Of a stretch of 64,000 nt of DNA, positions 17,372 to 25,554 are shown piece after piece. The first letter of the stretch is position 1; each line of letters starts with the position of its first letter. The notes under the pieces are model-generated. The model was given only the letters and a program-made list of their open reading frames with translations, searched no databases and was not told the DNA's origin. The position numbers and the translations under genes are program-made. Source of the stretch: DAOUAT01 sp964551735 (lineage in GTDB: Bacteria > Chloroflexota > Anaerolineae > CG2-30-64-16); assembly GCA_964551735.1 (NCBI GenBank), contig CAZKEF010000003.1, positions 124,001-188,000 of the forward strand. Direction: 5' to 3'.

Positions 17372-18440
17372 CTTCGCTCCCGGCCAAAACAATATCGGCC
17401 AACACGGCCCGGCGCAGGCCCCAGGTGTCGCCGTAGCGCGCGTGGTTGATCCAGCCCTGCACGCCGACGCGGACGCGCTCCCGGCTGATCTCACCGCGGT
17501 GGAAGGCATCCCGCAACGCCCGCAGCCGGCGGCGAGCCTGCACCGCGTTGCGCCGTTTGAGCCGGCGATGATCCGGGAAGACCTGGAAACCCAGAAATGG
17601 CACGCCGCAGCGCGTCGGTCGCGGCTGAGCCGAATTCTCGTGGATGGTCAGCCGCAGCGCAGCCAAGCGAGCGATGACTGCGCTGCGCCAGGCGTGCAGC
17701 GTGGCCTTGTCATCAGCGAACAGCAGCAGATCATCGACGTAGCGAACGTAGCCGCGGCACCGGAGCTGGCGTTTGATGAAGTGATCCAGCCCATTAAGAT
17801 AGACGTTGGCCCAGAACTGGCTGGTCAGGTTCCCGATCGGCAGGCCGCGCGGCCGGTTAGCGGCAAACAGGTCGTCGCCGGAAAAGTATACCATATCGTA
17901 CTCGTCCGCCTGCACCCCAGCCCCGCCAGCGATGATCTTTGCAGCCAAATCCAACGCGTGCTCATCAGCGATCGTTCGACCGAGGATGTCCAGCAATATC
18001 GTATGATCAATCGCCGGAAAAAACTGCCGCACATCCATGGGCAAGACGTAGGTAAAGCGGCGCATGAACTCAGTGCAGCGATCCAGCGCCCGGTGCGTGC
18101 CTTTCCCTACCCGGTTGGCGTAGGTGTCGTGGATAAACTGGCGCTCGAACAACAGCCCAATCACGTTGCACAAAGCATGATGCACCACGCGATCCCGAAA
18201 GGGCGCGGCCGAGATCAGGCGCTTCTTCGGCTCGTGGATGTGAAAGCTGTCGTACGGCCCCGGCCGGTACGCGCCGCTGCGCAGTTCCTCTTGCAGTCCG
18301 AACAGGTTCTCCTCCAGCCGATACTCGAACGCGGCGACCGAGACCTTGCTCCGCTTGCCCAGGCTGGCCTTGCGGAAAGCCAGGAGCAGGTTGTCAAAAG
18401 AAGTAACTTCACCCCACAGATGAGAGTAGCGTCTGCCCAT
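17361..18440 (-). CDS. DGR reverse transcriptase
   Basis: Reverse transcriptase of 359 aa, the usual DGR size, without a maturase X domain or endonuclease. The N terminus (YSHLWGEVTSFDNLLLAFRKA, GKR) is diagnostic of DGR enzymes. Motif 3 includes VLPMDVRQFFPAIDH. Motif 4 is GLPIGNLTSQFWANVYLN, the DGR-type GxxxSQ variant. The active site is YVRYVDDLLLF. The start at 18440 matches homolog starts but has only a weak ribosome binding site. Order in transcription sense is target, RT, avd, TR, unlike mtd-avd-TR-brt of the Bordetella phage. A retron or group II intron RT is unlikely because of the Avd, TR and VR around it. Confidence 0.96.
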   Translation of the reverse strand: MGRRYSHLWGEVTSFDNLLLAFRKASLGKRSKVSVAAFEYRLEENLFGLQEELRSGAYRPGPYDSFHIHEPKKRLISAAPFRDRVVHHALCNVIGLLFERQFIHDTYANRVGKGTHRALDRCTEFMRRFTYVLPMDVRQFFPAIDHTILLDILGRTIADEHALDLAAKIIAGGAGVQADEYDMVYFSGDDLFAANRPRGLPIGNLTSQFWANVYLNGLDHFIKRQLRCRGYVRYVDDLLLFADDKATLHAWRSAVIARLAALRLTIHENSAQPRPTRCGVPFLGFQVFPDHRRLKRRNAVQARRRLRALRDAFHRGEISRERVRVGVQGWINHARYGDTWGLRRAVLADIVLAGSEDGE

Positions 18441-18512
18441 ATTTCAGATGCGGTCAATCCAATAGATTAGCTGTTATGTTGATTACTAGTCAGCAAAAAA
18501 TGCTCGCGGCCA

Positions 18513-18534
18513 AAGGGGGGCTTTGCCCCCCCTT
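18513..18534 (-). other. GC-rich hairpin downstream of the variable repeat
   Basis: A 7-bp G/C stem (18515-18521 with 18525-18531) with a 3-nt AAA loop on the coding strand lies about 65 nt beyond the VR. It extends by A-T pairs past one bulged base. In characterised DGRs a hairpin/cruciform downstream of VR aids target recognition, so this is a good candidate; a plain terminator is the alternative. Short direct repeats (CAGAAACCCAGAA-like) fill 18550-18590. Confidence 0.55.
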
Positions 18535-18585
18535 GGATTCCCCCCGCTTCAGAAACCCAGAAATTCAGAAACCAGAAACCCAGAA

Positions 18586-20844
18586 TCAGGGAGAGCGGGC
18601 GCACCGGAAACCGAGGCTGACGCCCCCGAACTCTGGGTCGTACCAGTTCCGGACGGCGGCCCGGACGCTCCACGTGACATTGTACCACGAGCCGCCCCGC
18701 AACACGCGGTATTGCCCCGCATCCGGCCCCTTGGGATTCGCCCCCGGCGAGCTGACGTAATACGCCGCGTCGTACCAATCCGCCACCCACTCCCAAACGT
18801 TCCCCGCCATGTCCAGCGCGCCGTAGGGGCTCGCTCCGCTCGGGTAGCTGCCCACTGTGGTTGTGTTGCCACCACAGCCACCATCTTTGCCCCAGTAGTT
18901 GAGCCGGGCGCAGTCCGGCGCTTCATTCCCCCACGGATACTTCCAACCATCCGTCCCGCGTGCGGCCTTCTCCCATTCCGCCTCCGTCGGCAGCCGGCGT
19001 CCCGCCCACGCGCAATAGTTCGCCGCCTCCTGCCACCAGACGCACACCACGGGATGATTTCCCTGGCCCGTGCCGCTGCACGCTGGCGCTGCGCACTTCC
19101 CCGCCGCCACGCAACGTTGATACTGGTCCTTCGTCACCTCCGTCCGATCAATCCAGTATGCCGCCAGCGTCACCTTGTGCTGCGGCTTCTCGTTGCTGCC
19201 AGCGTCGGCATCGCTATCGGCCGAGCCCATCAAGAACTCGCCGGCCGGCACATAGACCTGCACCATGCCATCGGCCGGCGATGTCCACGTCGAGCCGCTG
19301 CGCAGGGCCGGGGTCGCGGTCGCAACCGGTGTGGGCGGCGCCGGCACAACGGCCACAGCGAGAGCGTCCGTACCGGCGCGCACCACACTGCTGTTTACCC
19401 AACCGGCCTGGCCGTTGTAGTCGAACTGCCACCAATCGCCGGCCGCGTTGCGCCCCGTGATTACCCCAGCCTGGCCGGCTCGCAACGCGCCGATCACCGG
19501 ATACACCGTGCCCGGCCCGGAACGCACGTTGACATTCGCATTAGCTACCGTGAAGCTGGGTGGCGCAGTCGGCGTGGCGCTGGGCGCAGGCGTGGTCGTA
19601 GGCCGCGGAACTGCTGTTGCGCTCGGAGGCGGCACGATAGTTGCTGGGACGGCCGTCGGCGCAGGAGGCACGGTGGGCACGGGTGTCAGCGTCGGCACAA
19701 GCGTTGGCGTCGGTGAGACACGGATCCGCGCAGTGGGCGCCGATGACACCGGAGGCACAGGTGTGACGGTGGGCGCCGGTTTGCCCCTCCCCCCTTCCAC
19801 GGCACTGGCAATCAAGGCGATCACAACGATCACCAGCAAGCCCACCGTGCCGGCTATGGCAGGCCACAGCCACCTGAGCTGGGGCGCCGGTGACCTTGCG
19901 GGGGTCACGGCCGCTGCGGGCCTGGCCGTGGGCGGCACGATGACGGTCTCGCCCTCACTGCGGGGCGGCGCAGCGGCGGGAATCGGTGCGGCGCCTTTGC
20001 GCGTCAACGCGGCCAGCAGCTCGCCGGCGGTGGCGAACCGCTCGTCAGGCCGCTTAGCCAGCGCCCGCAGCACCACGGCATCCAGCCACGCGGGCACGCG
20101 GCGGTTGTGGCTGCTCGGCGGCTGCGGCTGCTCCGTCTGGATGCGCCCCACGTTCCGGGCCTGTGCGCCGGGGGTGTCCCGCTCGTCGAAGTCCAGGTAC
20201 GTCCGGCCGGTCAGCATCCGGTAGAGCACTGCGCCCAACGCGTAGAGGTCGGCCCGCGGGTCGTCGCGCACGCCGTCCGCCTGCTCCGGCGACATGTAGG
20301 GCAGCGTGCCCGCCACGAAGCCCAGAACCGTGGCCCACGATCGGCTGAACATCTCCCGCGGCACGTGCGCGATGCCGAAATCCGCCACCTTGGCGTGGCC
20401 GTCGGCGGTGAACAGGACATTGGCCGGCTTCAGGTCGCAGTGCACCACGCCGCGGCCGTGCGCATATGCCAGCCCTTCGGCCACATCGGCCGCGACATGT
20501 ACTGCGTCTTCCACCGGCAGCGCGCCGCGCTCGGCCAGCCGCGCCTCCAGCGAGCCGCCGGCCATGTACTCCATGGCGATGTAGTAGTTGCCCCGCTCCG
20601 CGAAGACCGCGTGCGTGCGCACGATCCGCTCGTGGGTCAGCCGCATGGTCGCCTTGGCCTCGGCCAGGAAGCGCTTGAGCATCCCCTCATCGCCGACCAG
20701 CGCGGGGATCAGCTCCTTGAGCGCGAGCTCCTCCTGCAGCAGGGTGTCGTGCGCCAGGTAGACGAACCCGAAGCCGCCGCGCCCCAGCAGCCGCTCGATG
20801 CGGTACTGGCCGTTCAGCAGTGTGTCGCCGGGTTGGAGTGACAT
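18586..20844 (-). CDS. DGR target: receptor Ser/Thr kinase with SH3b and hypervariable FGE/C-type-lectin ectodomain
   Basis: Receptor kinase of 752 aa. Residues 14-275 are a Ser/Thr kinase: LLGRGGFGFVYLA, ALKELIP, catalytic loop HCDLKPANV (HCD instead of HRD), DFGIAH, GTLPYMSPEQ. A membrane helix spans about 325-348 (IAGTVGLLVIVVIALIA). A Pro/Thr-rich linker follows, then an SH3b domain (about 430-495, VNVRSGPGTVYPVIG) and an FGE-sulfatase/C-type-lectin domain (about 515-750, VPAGEFLMGS, DRTEVTKDQYQRC, LPTEAEWEKAARG, NVWEWVADWYDAAYY). The DGR variable repeat is residues 713-749. The enzymatic FGE cysteine pair is absent, so the domain should bind ligand rather than make formylglycine. The ATG at 20844 fits the kinase family start. 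Predicted: kinase inside, diversified tip outside. Confidence 0.95.
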   Translation of the reverse strand: MSLQPGDTLLNGQYRIERLLGRGGFGFVYLAHDTLLQEELALKELIPALVGDEGMLKRFLAEAKATMRLTHERIVRTHAVFAERGNYYIAMEYMAGGSLEARLAERGALPVEDAVHVAADVAEGLAYAHGRGVVHCDLKPANVLFTADGHAKVADFGIAHVPREMFSRSWATVLGFVAGTLPYMSPEQADGVRDDPRADLYALGAVLYRMLTGRTYLDFDERDTPGAQARNVGRIQTEQPQPPSSHNRRVPAWLDAVVLRALAKRPDERFATAGELLAALTRKGAAPIPAAAPPRSEGETVIVPPTARPAAAVTPARSPAPQLRWLWPAIAGTVGLLVIVVIALIASAVEGGRGKPAPTVTPVPPVSSAPTARIRVSPTPTLVPTLTPVPTVPPAPTAVPATIVPPPSATAVPRPTTTPAPSATPTAPPSFTVANANVNVRSGPGTVYPVIGALRAGQAGVITGRNAAGDWWQFDYNGQAGWVNSSVVRAGTDALAVAVVPAPPTPVATATPALRSGSTWTSPADGMVQVYVPAGEFLMGSADSDADAGSNEKPQHKVTLAAYWIDRTEVTKDQYQRCVAAGKCAAPACSGTGQGNHPVVCVWWQEAANYCAWAGRRLPTEAEWEKAARGTDGWKYPWGNEAPDCARLNYWGKDGGCGGNTTTVGSYPSGASPYGALDMAGNVWEWVADWYDAAYYVSSPGANPKGPDAGQYRVLRGGSWYNVTWSVRAAVRNWYDPEFGGVSLGFRCARSP
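18596..18707 (-). repeat. DGR variable repeat (VR)
   Basis: Matches the TR (16860-16971) over 112 nt and encodes the C-terminal end of the FGE/C-type-lectin domain. Relative to the TR, Asn, Asp and Arg codons have become Tyr, Val, Trp, Ser, Asp, Phe and Gly at twelve residues. The invariant 21 nt at the 3' side (CGGTTTCCGGTGCGCCC region) is the likely initiation-of-mutagenic-homology site. Confidence 0.96.
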
Positions 20845-21235
20845 CGTGAGCGCCTCTTCGCGAGTCAGGGTGCGCCGTGCCCTCCGGCATAGCGGTTCCT
20901 CGCGTGCTGGCAAGTTTACCATGTTGAAAGAATTGGCGCAATCCGGCATGATCGCCTTTGGGTCGAAACTGCGGGACATCGAAGCAGTAGCAGGGCGAAG
21001 ACAAGCTTTCAGAGGCGGTTGGTGGGGTTGCGGTGCGGGCGAGAGGCGGGTCAAGCGCTGCGGTACGTAGCAAATCAAGGCCAGACATAGCCCGGCCGGG
21101 CTGGTGGTTGGTACGCCAGGGCGGATCAAGCGGGTTGGGAGCCGCTTTGCTGGGGCGTGGCCGGAAAAAGGGTAAGCGGTAGCGGGCCACGTCGGGTTGA
21201 CGCGGTCTGGCAGCGCGCTGGGGCGTCAGTTGAAG
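20845..21235 (-). other. Intergenic region upstream of the DGR target, with a weak promoter candidate
   Basis: On the minus strand TTGCGC (20936-20941) and TAAACT (20913-20918) are 17 bp apart, about 70 nt from the target start; this promoter call is weak. The remainder up to the transposase stop is presumably the outer end of the mobile element. A candidate end near 21066 (CGTAGCAAATCAAGG) resembles an inverted sequence at 25432-25446. Confidence 0.3.
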
Positions 21236-22936
21236 TCAGCCGCCGGTGGCGGCGGTGGCCTCCCGGCACAGACGTGCCAGGGTGGTCAGATTGAGCCAGA
21301 CATCGGCCAGGCCGCTCAAAGCCCGGCTGCGGGCTTGGCCATAGACGGGTAACCGCTTGAGACCGGCGCGTTCCAAGAACGCATTGCGCCCCTCGACGGC
21401 ATTGCGGGCGCGATGATAGAGTTGCTGCCAGCGTTCGGAGCCGAAGGGCACATCGCGGACCAGGCGGAGCGAGCCGTCGGCAAAGCGTTCGGCGATGTTG
21501 CGGATCAGGCCGTGCGGGTGGTCCGCGCCGTGGTACGGGCATTCAGGCGGCGGGTAGACGGTGTCCGGCCGACGCACGGTGGGTGGGGTGTCTCGCTGAC
21601 AGGCCTGGGCGCAGAACCACTTCTGGCGCTGCCGCGCCGGATCAAAGCCATTGGCGGTCAAGGGATAGCCAAAGGCGCACAAGGGGCGGCCTTGGTCGTC
21701 GTAGCCGCGCAAGAGCCAGCCGGCGACGTCTTTGTCGGTGTCATGATGGCGCAGATCCACCACGCGGCGGGCGTGCAAGGTGGCATAGATAATGTGCAGC
21801 GGCCGCTCGTAGCCAAAGCCGGCATCGCCGGCGACGGCGGCCACCTGCAGGGTCGGGTAGAGCTGCGGCAGGGCCAGCAATTCGGCGCTGGCTGGCGGCT
21901 CTTCCGGGGCCTCAGCCGACTGGAAGTGGCCGAGCAGAACGACACTACAGTGCCGCTGGGGGTCGGCGAGTTGCAGGGGCAGCGAACGATAACCATAGAA
22001 CAGGCGGCCCTTGGGCTTGGGGGGGTCGCTGGCGGTGCTCTGGTTGGGGCTATTCTTGGGTTGGTTGGTGCCCGCATACCAGACACAGCGGGCCTGGGCA
22101 TCCCGCGGCGGGGCGAAGCGGCAGACCTGTGCACAGGCTGGGGTCTGACAGTCGCAACCGCGGCGGTCTTTGGCTTGGGCGGCGCACGGGCGCGGGGCCG
22201 CAGCGCAGGTTGGTTCATAGCAGGCGGCCGTGACGGTCGTGCAGCGCATGCGCGAAGCGGCCAGTTGAATCATACCATCGGGGCAGAGCAGCGCCTGCTG
22301 CCACGCCGCGGCGGTGATGAAGCCATGGGTGACGAGCAACTGCACCGTTTGGGCCAACAGATAATTGATGCGATGCAAGGCCACCTCCTCGGCGGCGGCC
22401 TCACCCACGGCGGGCACTGGGATGGGCAGATCCAGGTCAGGCCAGGGCTGACCCAAGGCGGTCAGGAAGTAGCGTAGGCCGCCCTCGGTCGGATAAACGC
22501 CGTCCCGGAAGCCGAAGGCCTGGGCATAGTCCCGATAGCGGGGGTCAGCCAAGTGGCCCAGGGTGGCCCCGCGCGTCCAGCCATTGACCAGTTGCCAGCC
22601 AATGAGCAGAAACAGCGACAGGGGATCGAAGGGGATCCAGCCGCGGCCGGACCGCCAGCCGAGGAGTTGCGCTAACACGGGGCGCAGGCGCGTGTCATCG
22701 ACCAGGCGCAGCAGCAGGTCAAACTCGGTCAAGTGGGGCCACACCTGCGGATCGGCCAGGTCTTGCCAGCCGCCGTAGACGTACTGCGAACGGAACCGCC
22801 GTTTCGGACAGGCGGGGGTGGTCGCCGGGGCGGGCCAGCACAGGGGGAGCTGGTCACGCAGCGCCAGCCAACTACACTGCACCGCAAACTGCGCATCCTG
22901 GGCCCGACTGGCGACGGCGGTCAGTTTAGGGGCCAC
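21236..22936 (-). CDS. DDE-type transposase with cysteine-rich insert
   Basis: Protein of 566 aa. The N-terminal half has a helical transposase domain (FDLLLRLVDDTRLRPVLAQ, FDPLSLFLLIGWQLVNGW). Candidate catalytic acids are Asp in CPDGMIQ, Asp in VAGDAGFGYE and Glu in RARNAVEGRNAFLERAGLK, giving an IS1182/IS5-like DDE plan. Between the first two lies a Cys-rich insert (CDCQTPACAQVC) that could bind zinc. The GTG start at 22936 follows GGGGAGGG and overlaps the sigma-like gene by 11 nt, so the two are translationally coupled. The C-terminal motif LSGLADVWLNLTTLARL resembles ends of such transposases. The exact IS family is not clear to me. Confidence 0.8.
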   Translation of the reverse strand: MAPKLTAVASRAQDAQFAVQCSWLALRDQLPLCWPAPATTPACPKRRFRSQYVYGGWQDLADPQVWPHLTEFDLLLRLVDDTRLRPVLAQLLGWRSGRGWIPFDPLSLFLLIGWQLVNGWTRGATLGHLADPRYRDYAQAFGFRDGVYPTEGGLRYFLTALGQPWPDLDLPIPVPAVGEAAAEEVALHRINYLLAQTVQLLVTHGFITAAAWQQALLCPDGMIQLAASRMRCTTVTAACYEPTCAAAPRPCAAQAKDRRGCDCQTPACAQVCRFAPPRDAQARCVWYAGTNQPKNSPNQSTASDPPKPKGRLFYGYRSLPLQLADPQRHCSVVLLGHFQSAEAPEEPPASAELLALPQLYPTLQVAAVAGDAGFGYERPLHIIYATLHARRVVDLRHHDTDKDVAGWLLRGYDDQGRPLCAFGYPLTANGFDPARQRQKWFCAQACQRDTPPTVRRPDTVYPPPECPYHGADHPHGLIRNIAERFADGSLRLVRDVPFGSERWQQLYHRARNAVEGRNAFLERAGLKRLPVYGQARSRALSGLADVWLNLTTLARLCREATAATGG

Positions 22937-23615
22937 GGCGCCCTCCCCGCTGGCGTAACCAGCCTTGGGTCAGGGCGTCGCTCGTTTCGTAATCGCCCAG
23001 CGTGTGCCGCCCCAGCAAACTGCGCAGCGTCTGCGACGTCGCCGGCTGCCGCAGCCGGGCCAAGGCTTCCTGATGCAGTTGCCGTGCCCGTTCGGCGCTG
23101 ACCCCCAAGCCGCCGCCGATCGCCCGGAACAACGCCGGGGGCGCCGCGGCCAGCCCGTAGCGCGCCACCACCACGTAGCGCAGGCGCACTGGCAAACCCT
23201 GCACCAGCCGCCCCAGGGCCGCGTGCACGGCGGCGGTCACGACTGCTTCGTCCGGGGCGACCGGCACGGCGTTGCGCAGGTCAGGCGTCAGCGGCGGATC
23301 GGCTGCGGCACGCTGGCCTTTGACGGCCCGCCAAACGTGACGCATAATGGCGGGCCAGGCGTAGGTGGCAAAGGCGCAGCCGCGGCGGGGATCATACCCC
23401 AGGATGGCGCGCCATAAGCCGATGCGACCGGCCTGGAGCGCCTCCGCAAACGGCAAGTCGCCGAGCACTTGGCGGCGCACCACCGCCTGGACCAACCCGT
23501 CATGCTGACGCATGAGCTGGTCCAGACTGCGCGCACAACCACCTTGCGCCCGTGAGAACAGGGTGGCCTCGTCAAGCCCGGGGCCACCCGCCTGCAGTGG
23601 GTGCTGTGGAGACAT
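22926..23615 (-). CDS. Sigma-70-like protein encoded with a transposase
   Basis: Protein of 229 aa with two recognisable sigma regions. Region 2: LPFAEALQAGRIGLWRAILG then YDPRRGCAFATYAWPAIMR, equivalent to the core-binding and -10-recognition helices. Region 4: LPVRLRYVVVARYGL then IGGGLGVSAERARQLHQEAL, equivalent to the -35 helix-turn-helix. Region 1.1 is absent and region 3 is short. The ATG at 23615 follows GGAGGTG. The stop overlaps the transposase start. It may drive transcription of its own element or have been recruited as a DNA-binding transposition factor; both are inference. An IS end begins 26 bp upstream, so its original promoter may have been displaced. Confidence 0.85.
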   Translation of the reverse strand: MSPQHPLQAGGPGLDEATLFSRAQGGCARSLDQLMRQHDGLVQAVVRRQVLGDLPFAEALQAGRIGLWRAILGYDPRRGCAFATYAWPAIMRHVWRAVKGQRAAADPPLTPDLRNAVPVAPDEAVVTAAVHAALGRLVQGLPVRLRYVVVARYGLAAAPPALFRAIGGGLGVSAERARQLHQEALARLRQPATSQTLRSLLGRHTLGDYETSDALTQGWLRQRGGRRGP

Positions 23616-23641
23616 CGAGACACCTCCGTTACTGTGAGATC

Positions 23642-25306
23642 TCGACTTTTGCACCTTGACAACTGATACTCCAAGCCGCCTCTCAGGGGCGTTTTCGGTG
23701 TCCTTTGGCTGATCCGGGGCAATAACCGCACCACCGCACTTGCCCGGAACCAAGTGCGGCGGCTCCCGCCCCTACGCCGGTTACTTCAAGCCCTGCAAAC
23801 GGCCCGGATCAGCGGGGCCATCACTTGGGACAGGGCTTGGCCTTGGGCCAAACCGGCGCTAATGAACAGGCCTAGGCACCACAGGCTCTGTGCCTGTGCG
23901 GCTCGCCGCCAAAAAGCAGCGCTGCCCTCGAGCGTGATCTCGAGTTGACGTTGAAGCTGGTCGCGCAGGTCAGGGTCATGTTGGGCGGTGCGCAGTAAGC
24001 TATAGACTACGGCAACCAGTGCGACATGCCGTTGGATGGCACTGAAGTCCCGCAGTTGATACTGGTCCAGCCCTTCGGCCTTGCCTTCCTCGTGGTAGAC
24101 TTCAACGGGCCAGCGGTGACGGCGAATGCGGGTGATGCCCGCCGCCTGCCATACCAGGCGGTTGCTGATGAAGAAGACGGGGCTGTCCGTCAAGTCAGCC
24201 CGGTCATAGTTGATCACCAGACGTTGCTTGCCGAAACCATGCAGGTTGTGCGTCTGACAATAGCTGTAGTAGGTCTCCTGCTTGCCCTTGTAGGTAATGG
24301 TGATGCGCTGAAAAACCGCTTTGCCGCCGGCGGCTACTGCCTGCAGGTGTTCCTGCTTGAGGCGGTTGGCGAAGTCCTTGAGCGTTTCCTGTCCGGTCTG
24401 CAAGTTCACCTTGTCGCTGTCGGCTAAGGTGCCGACATACGGCAAGTGCAAGGTCTGATCCAGGAAGCGACAGAAGTCGGGCTGGGTGAACCAGTTGTCA
24501 AAGGTCACCGGCAAGGCTTCATCCGGATGCGCCGTGACCCATTGCTGGAGTAAGGCCTGCGCAATGCTGAGCTTGCTCTCATACAGCGTACGCAGTTCTG
24601 GCTGTTGCTTCTGGCGCCGTTGCCAGACCCCCAACAAGTAACCGCGCCACTTGCGGGGCTCGGTTTCCTTCAGCGTTTCCTTGCTGGCCTTGAGGGGCAC
24701 GTGCGCGGCCCGGAGACCTTGTTCGAGTTGCGCCAAGTCCACCGGTTTCCAGAGTTGAAAGAGCAATGGATAGTCCGTGTCGTCATCGCTGTAGTGGAGG
24801 GTCACCAGATCGTGCGCCCACACGTAGCTGCCGCTGACGTGGTCGAACAACTGGGCGATCTGCTCAAAGTCCTGACCGTAGTGGGTGAGCAGGGTGTCAT
24901 CCACACTGAGCACGCCTTTGGCTTTCCGCCGGGTCGCCGGCACGCTCGCCAACACCGCCAGACGGGCCTGGTTCAAGGCCGCCAGCGAGAACGGGCTGGC
25001 GGTCAGCAGCCGGTTCAACGAACTCTGATTCCGGCTTTCCCAGACAAACAAGCGATTGATCCCGTCGACGGTTTTGTTCTCCGACACGATCAAACCGCTG
25101 ATGTACCGCTTGAACTCGACGAGGGCTTCCGCTGAAAACACATGCGCAAAGTAAGGCGCATACCGCTCCACCACAGCGGGAAACGCCACCAAAGGCATCA
25201 TGCTGCACCTCCAGGATGAGACGTCGCATCCTACATTGTACAGCAGTTTGCCTGTCTGGATACCCGGCAGTTGGAGTATGCAGTTGTCAAAGTACGCTAA
25301 AGTCGA
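23642..25306 (-). mobile_element. Insertion sequence with 33-36 bp terminal inverted repeats
   Basis: The ends TCGACTTTTGC...TTGACAACTG...ATACTCCAA (23642-23674) and their inverted counterpart (25271-25306) match over most of their length, differing in a short inner spacer and one inserted base. They enclose one transposase gene. No convincing target-site duplication is visible (GAGA versus AACT next to the ends). The non-coding left part, 23675-23785, holds no gene. Confidence 0.85.
23786..25201 (-). CDS. IS4/IS701-like DDE transposase
   Basis: Transposase of 471 aa. The first catalytic Asp is in GVLSVDDTLLTHYG, the second is likely in PVTFDNWFTQPDF, and the Glu lies in the C-terminal WPVEVYHEEGKAEGLDQYQL, an IS4-type YREK-like segment. 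The N-terminal helix-rich region (SALVEFKRYISGL-like) is typical of the IS701 group. The ATG follows GGAGGTGCAGC. The gene appears intact and is bounded by matching terminal repeats, so the element may be active. Family assignment is by motif impression only. Confidence 0.85.
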   Translation of the reverse strand: MMPLVAFPAVVERYAPYFAHVFSAEALVEFKRYISGLIVSENKTVDGINRLFVWESRNQSSLNRLLTASPFSLAALNQARLAVLASVPATRRKAKGVLSVDDTLLTHYGQDFEQIAQLFDHVSGSYVWAHDLVTLHYSDDDTDYPLLFQLWKPVDLAQLEQGLRAAHVPLKASKETLKETEPRKWRGYLLGVWQRRQKQQPELRTLYESKLSIAQALLQQWVTAHPDEALPVTFDNWFTQPDFCRFLDQTLHLPYVGTLADSDKVNLQTGQETLKDFANRLKQEHLQAVAAGGKAVFQRITITYKGKQETYYSYCQTHNLHGFGKQRLVINYDRADLTDSPVFFISNRLVWQAAGITRIRRHRWPVEVYHEEGKAEGLDQYQLRDFSAIQRHVALVAVVYSLLRTAQHDPDLRDQLQRQLEITLEGSAAFWRRAAQAQSLWCLGLFISAGLAQGQALSQVMAPLIRAVCRA

Positions 25307-25467
25307 AACTCGCTGTTATGTTAATGCCAAAGTCGAGTGAGATGTCTCTTTATCGCGCGAAACAGCACCAGCTAAAAGCTATATCTTTTTCAGCCAGCCG
25401 GGTAGAACCTTGCCTGGGGTTGATGAGAGGCGCCTGATCTGCTACGAAGTTCCCCCTTTGCCGTACC

Positions 25468-25495
25468 TTGCAATTGATCTCAAATGTGGTAGAAT
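25468..25495 (+). promoter_or_regulatory. Promoter of the FHA-kinase operon
   Basis: TTGCAA (25468-25473) and TAGAAT (25490-25495, five of six consensus bases) are 16 bp apart, 60 bp before the FHA-kinase start. It lies 160 bp outside the IS end. The stretch 25307-25467 contains no gene. Confidence 0.55.
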
Positions 25496-25554
25496 AAACA
25501 AAGCTTGTCCCTTTTCTTCTTGCGATGTCGGTTTCACACGGAGATCGCTGCTCC

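Noticed and set aside
17361..18440. Retron or group II intron reverse transcriptase
   Set aside because: No msr/msd-like structure, no maturase or intron boundaries; Avd, TR and VR with adenine-specific changes define a DGR.
18586..19330. Active formylglycine-generating enzyme
   Set aside because: The conserved catalytic cysteine pair is missing and the region is a DGR-diversified binding surface.
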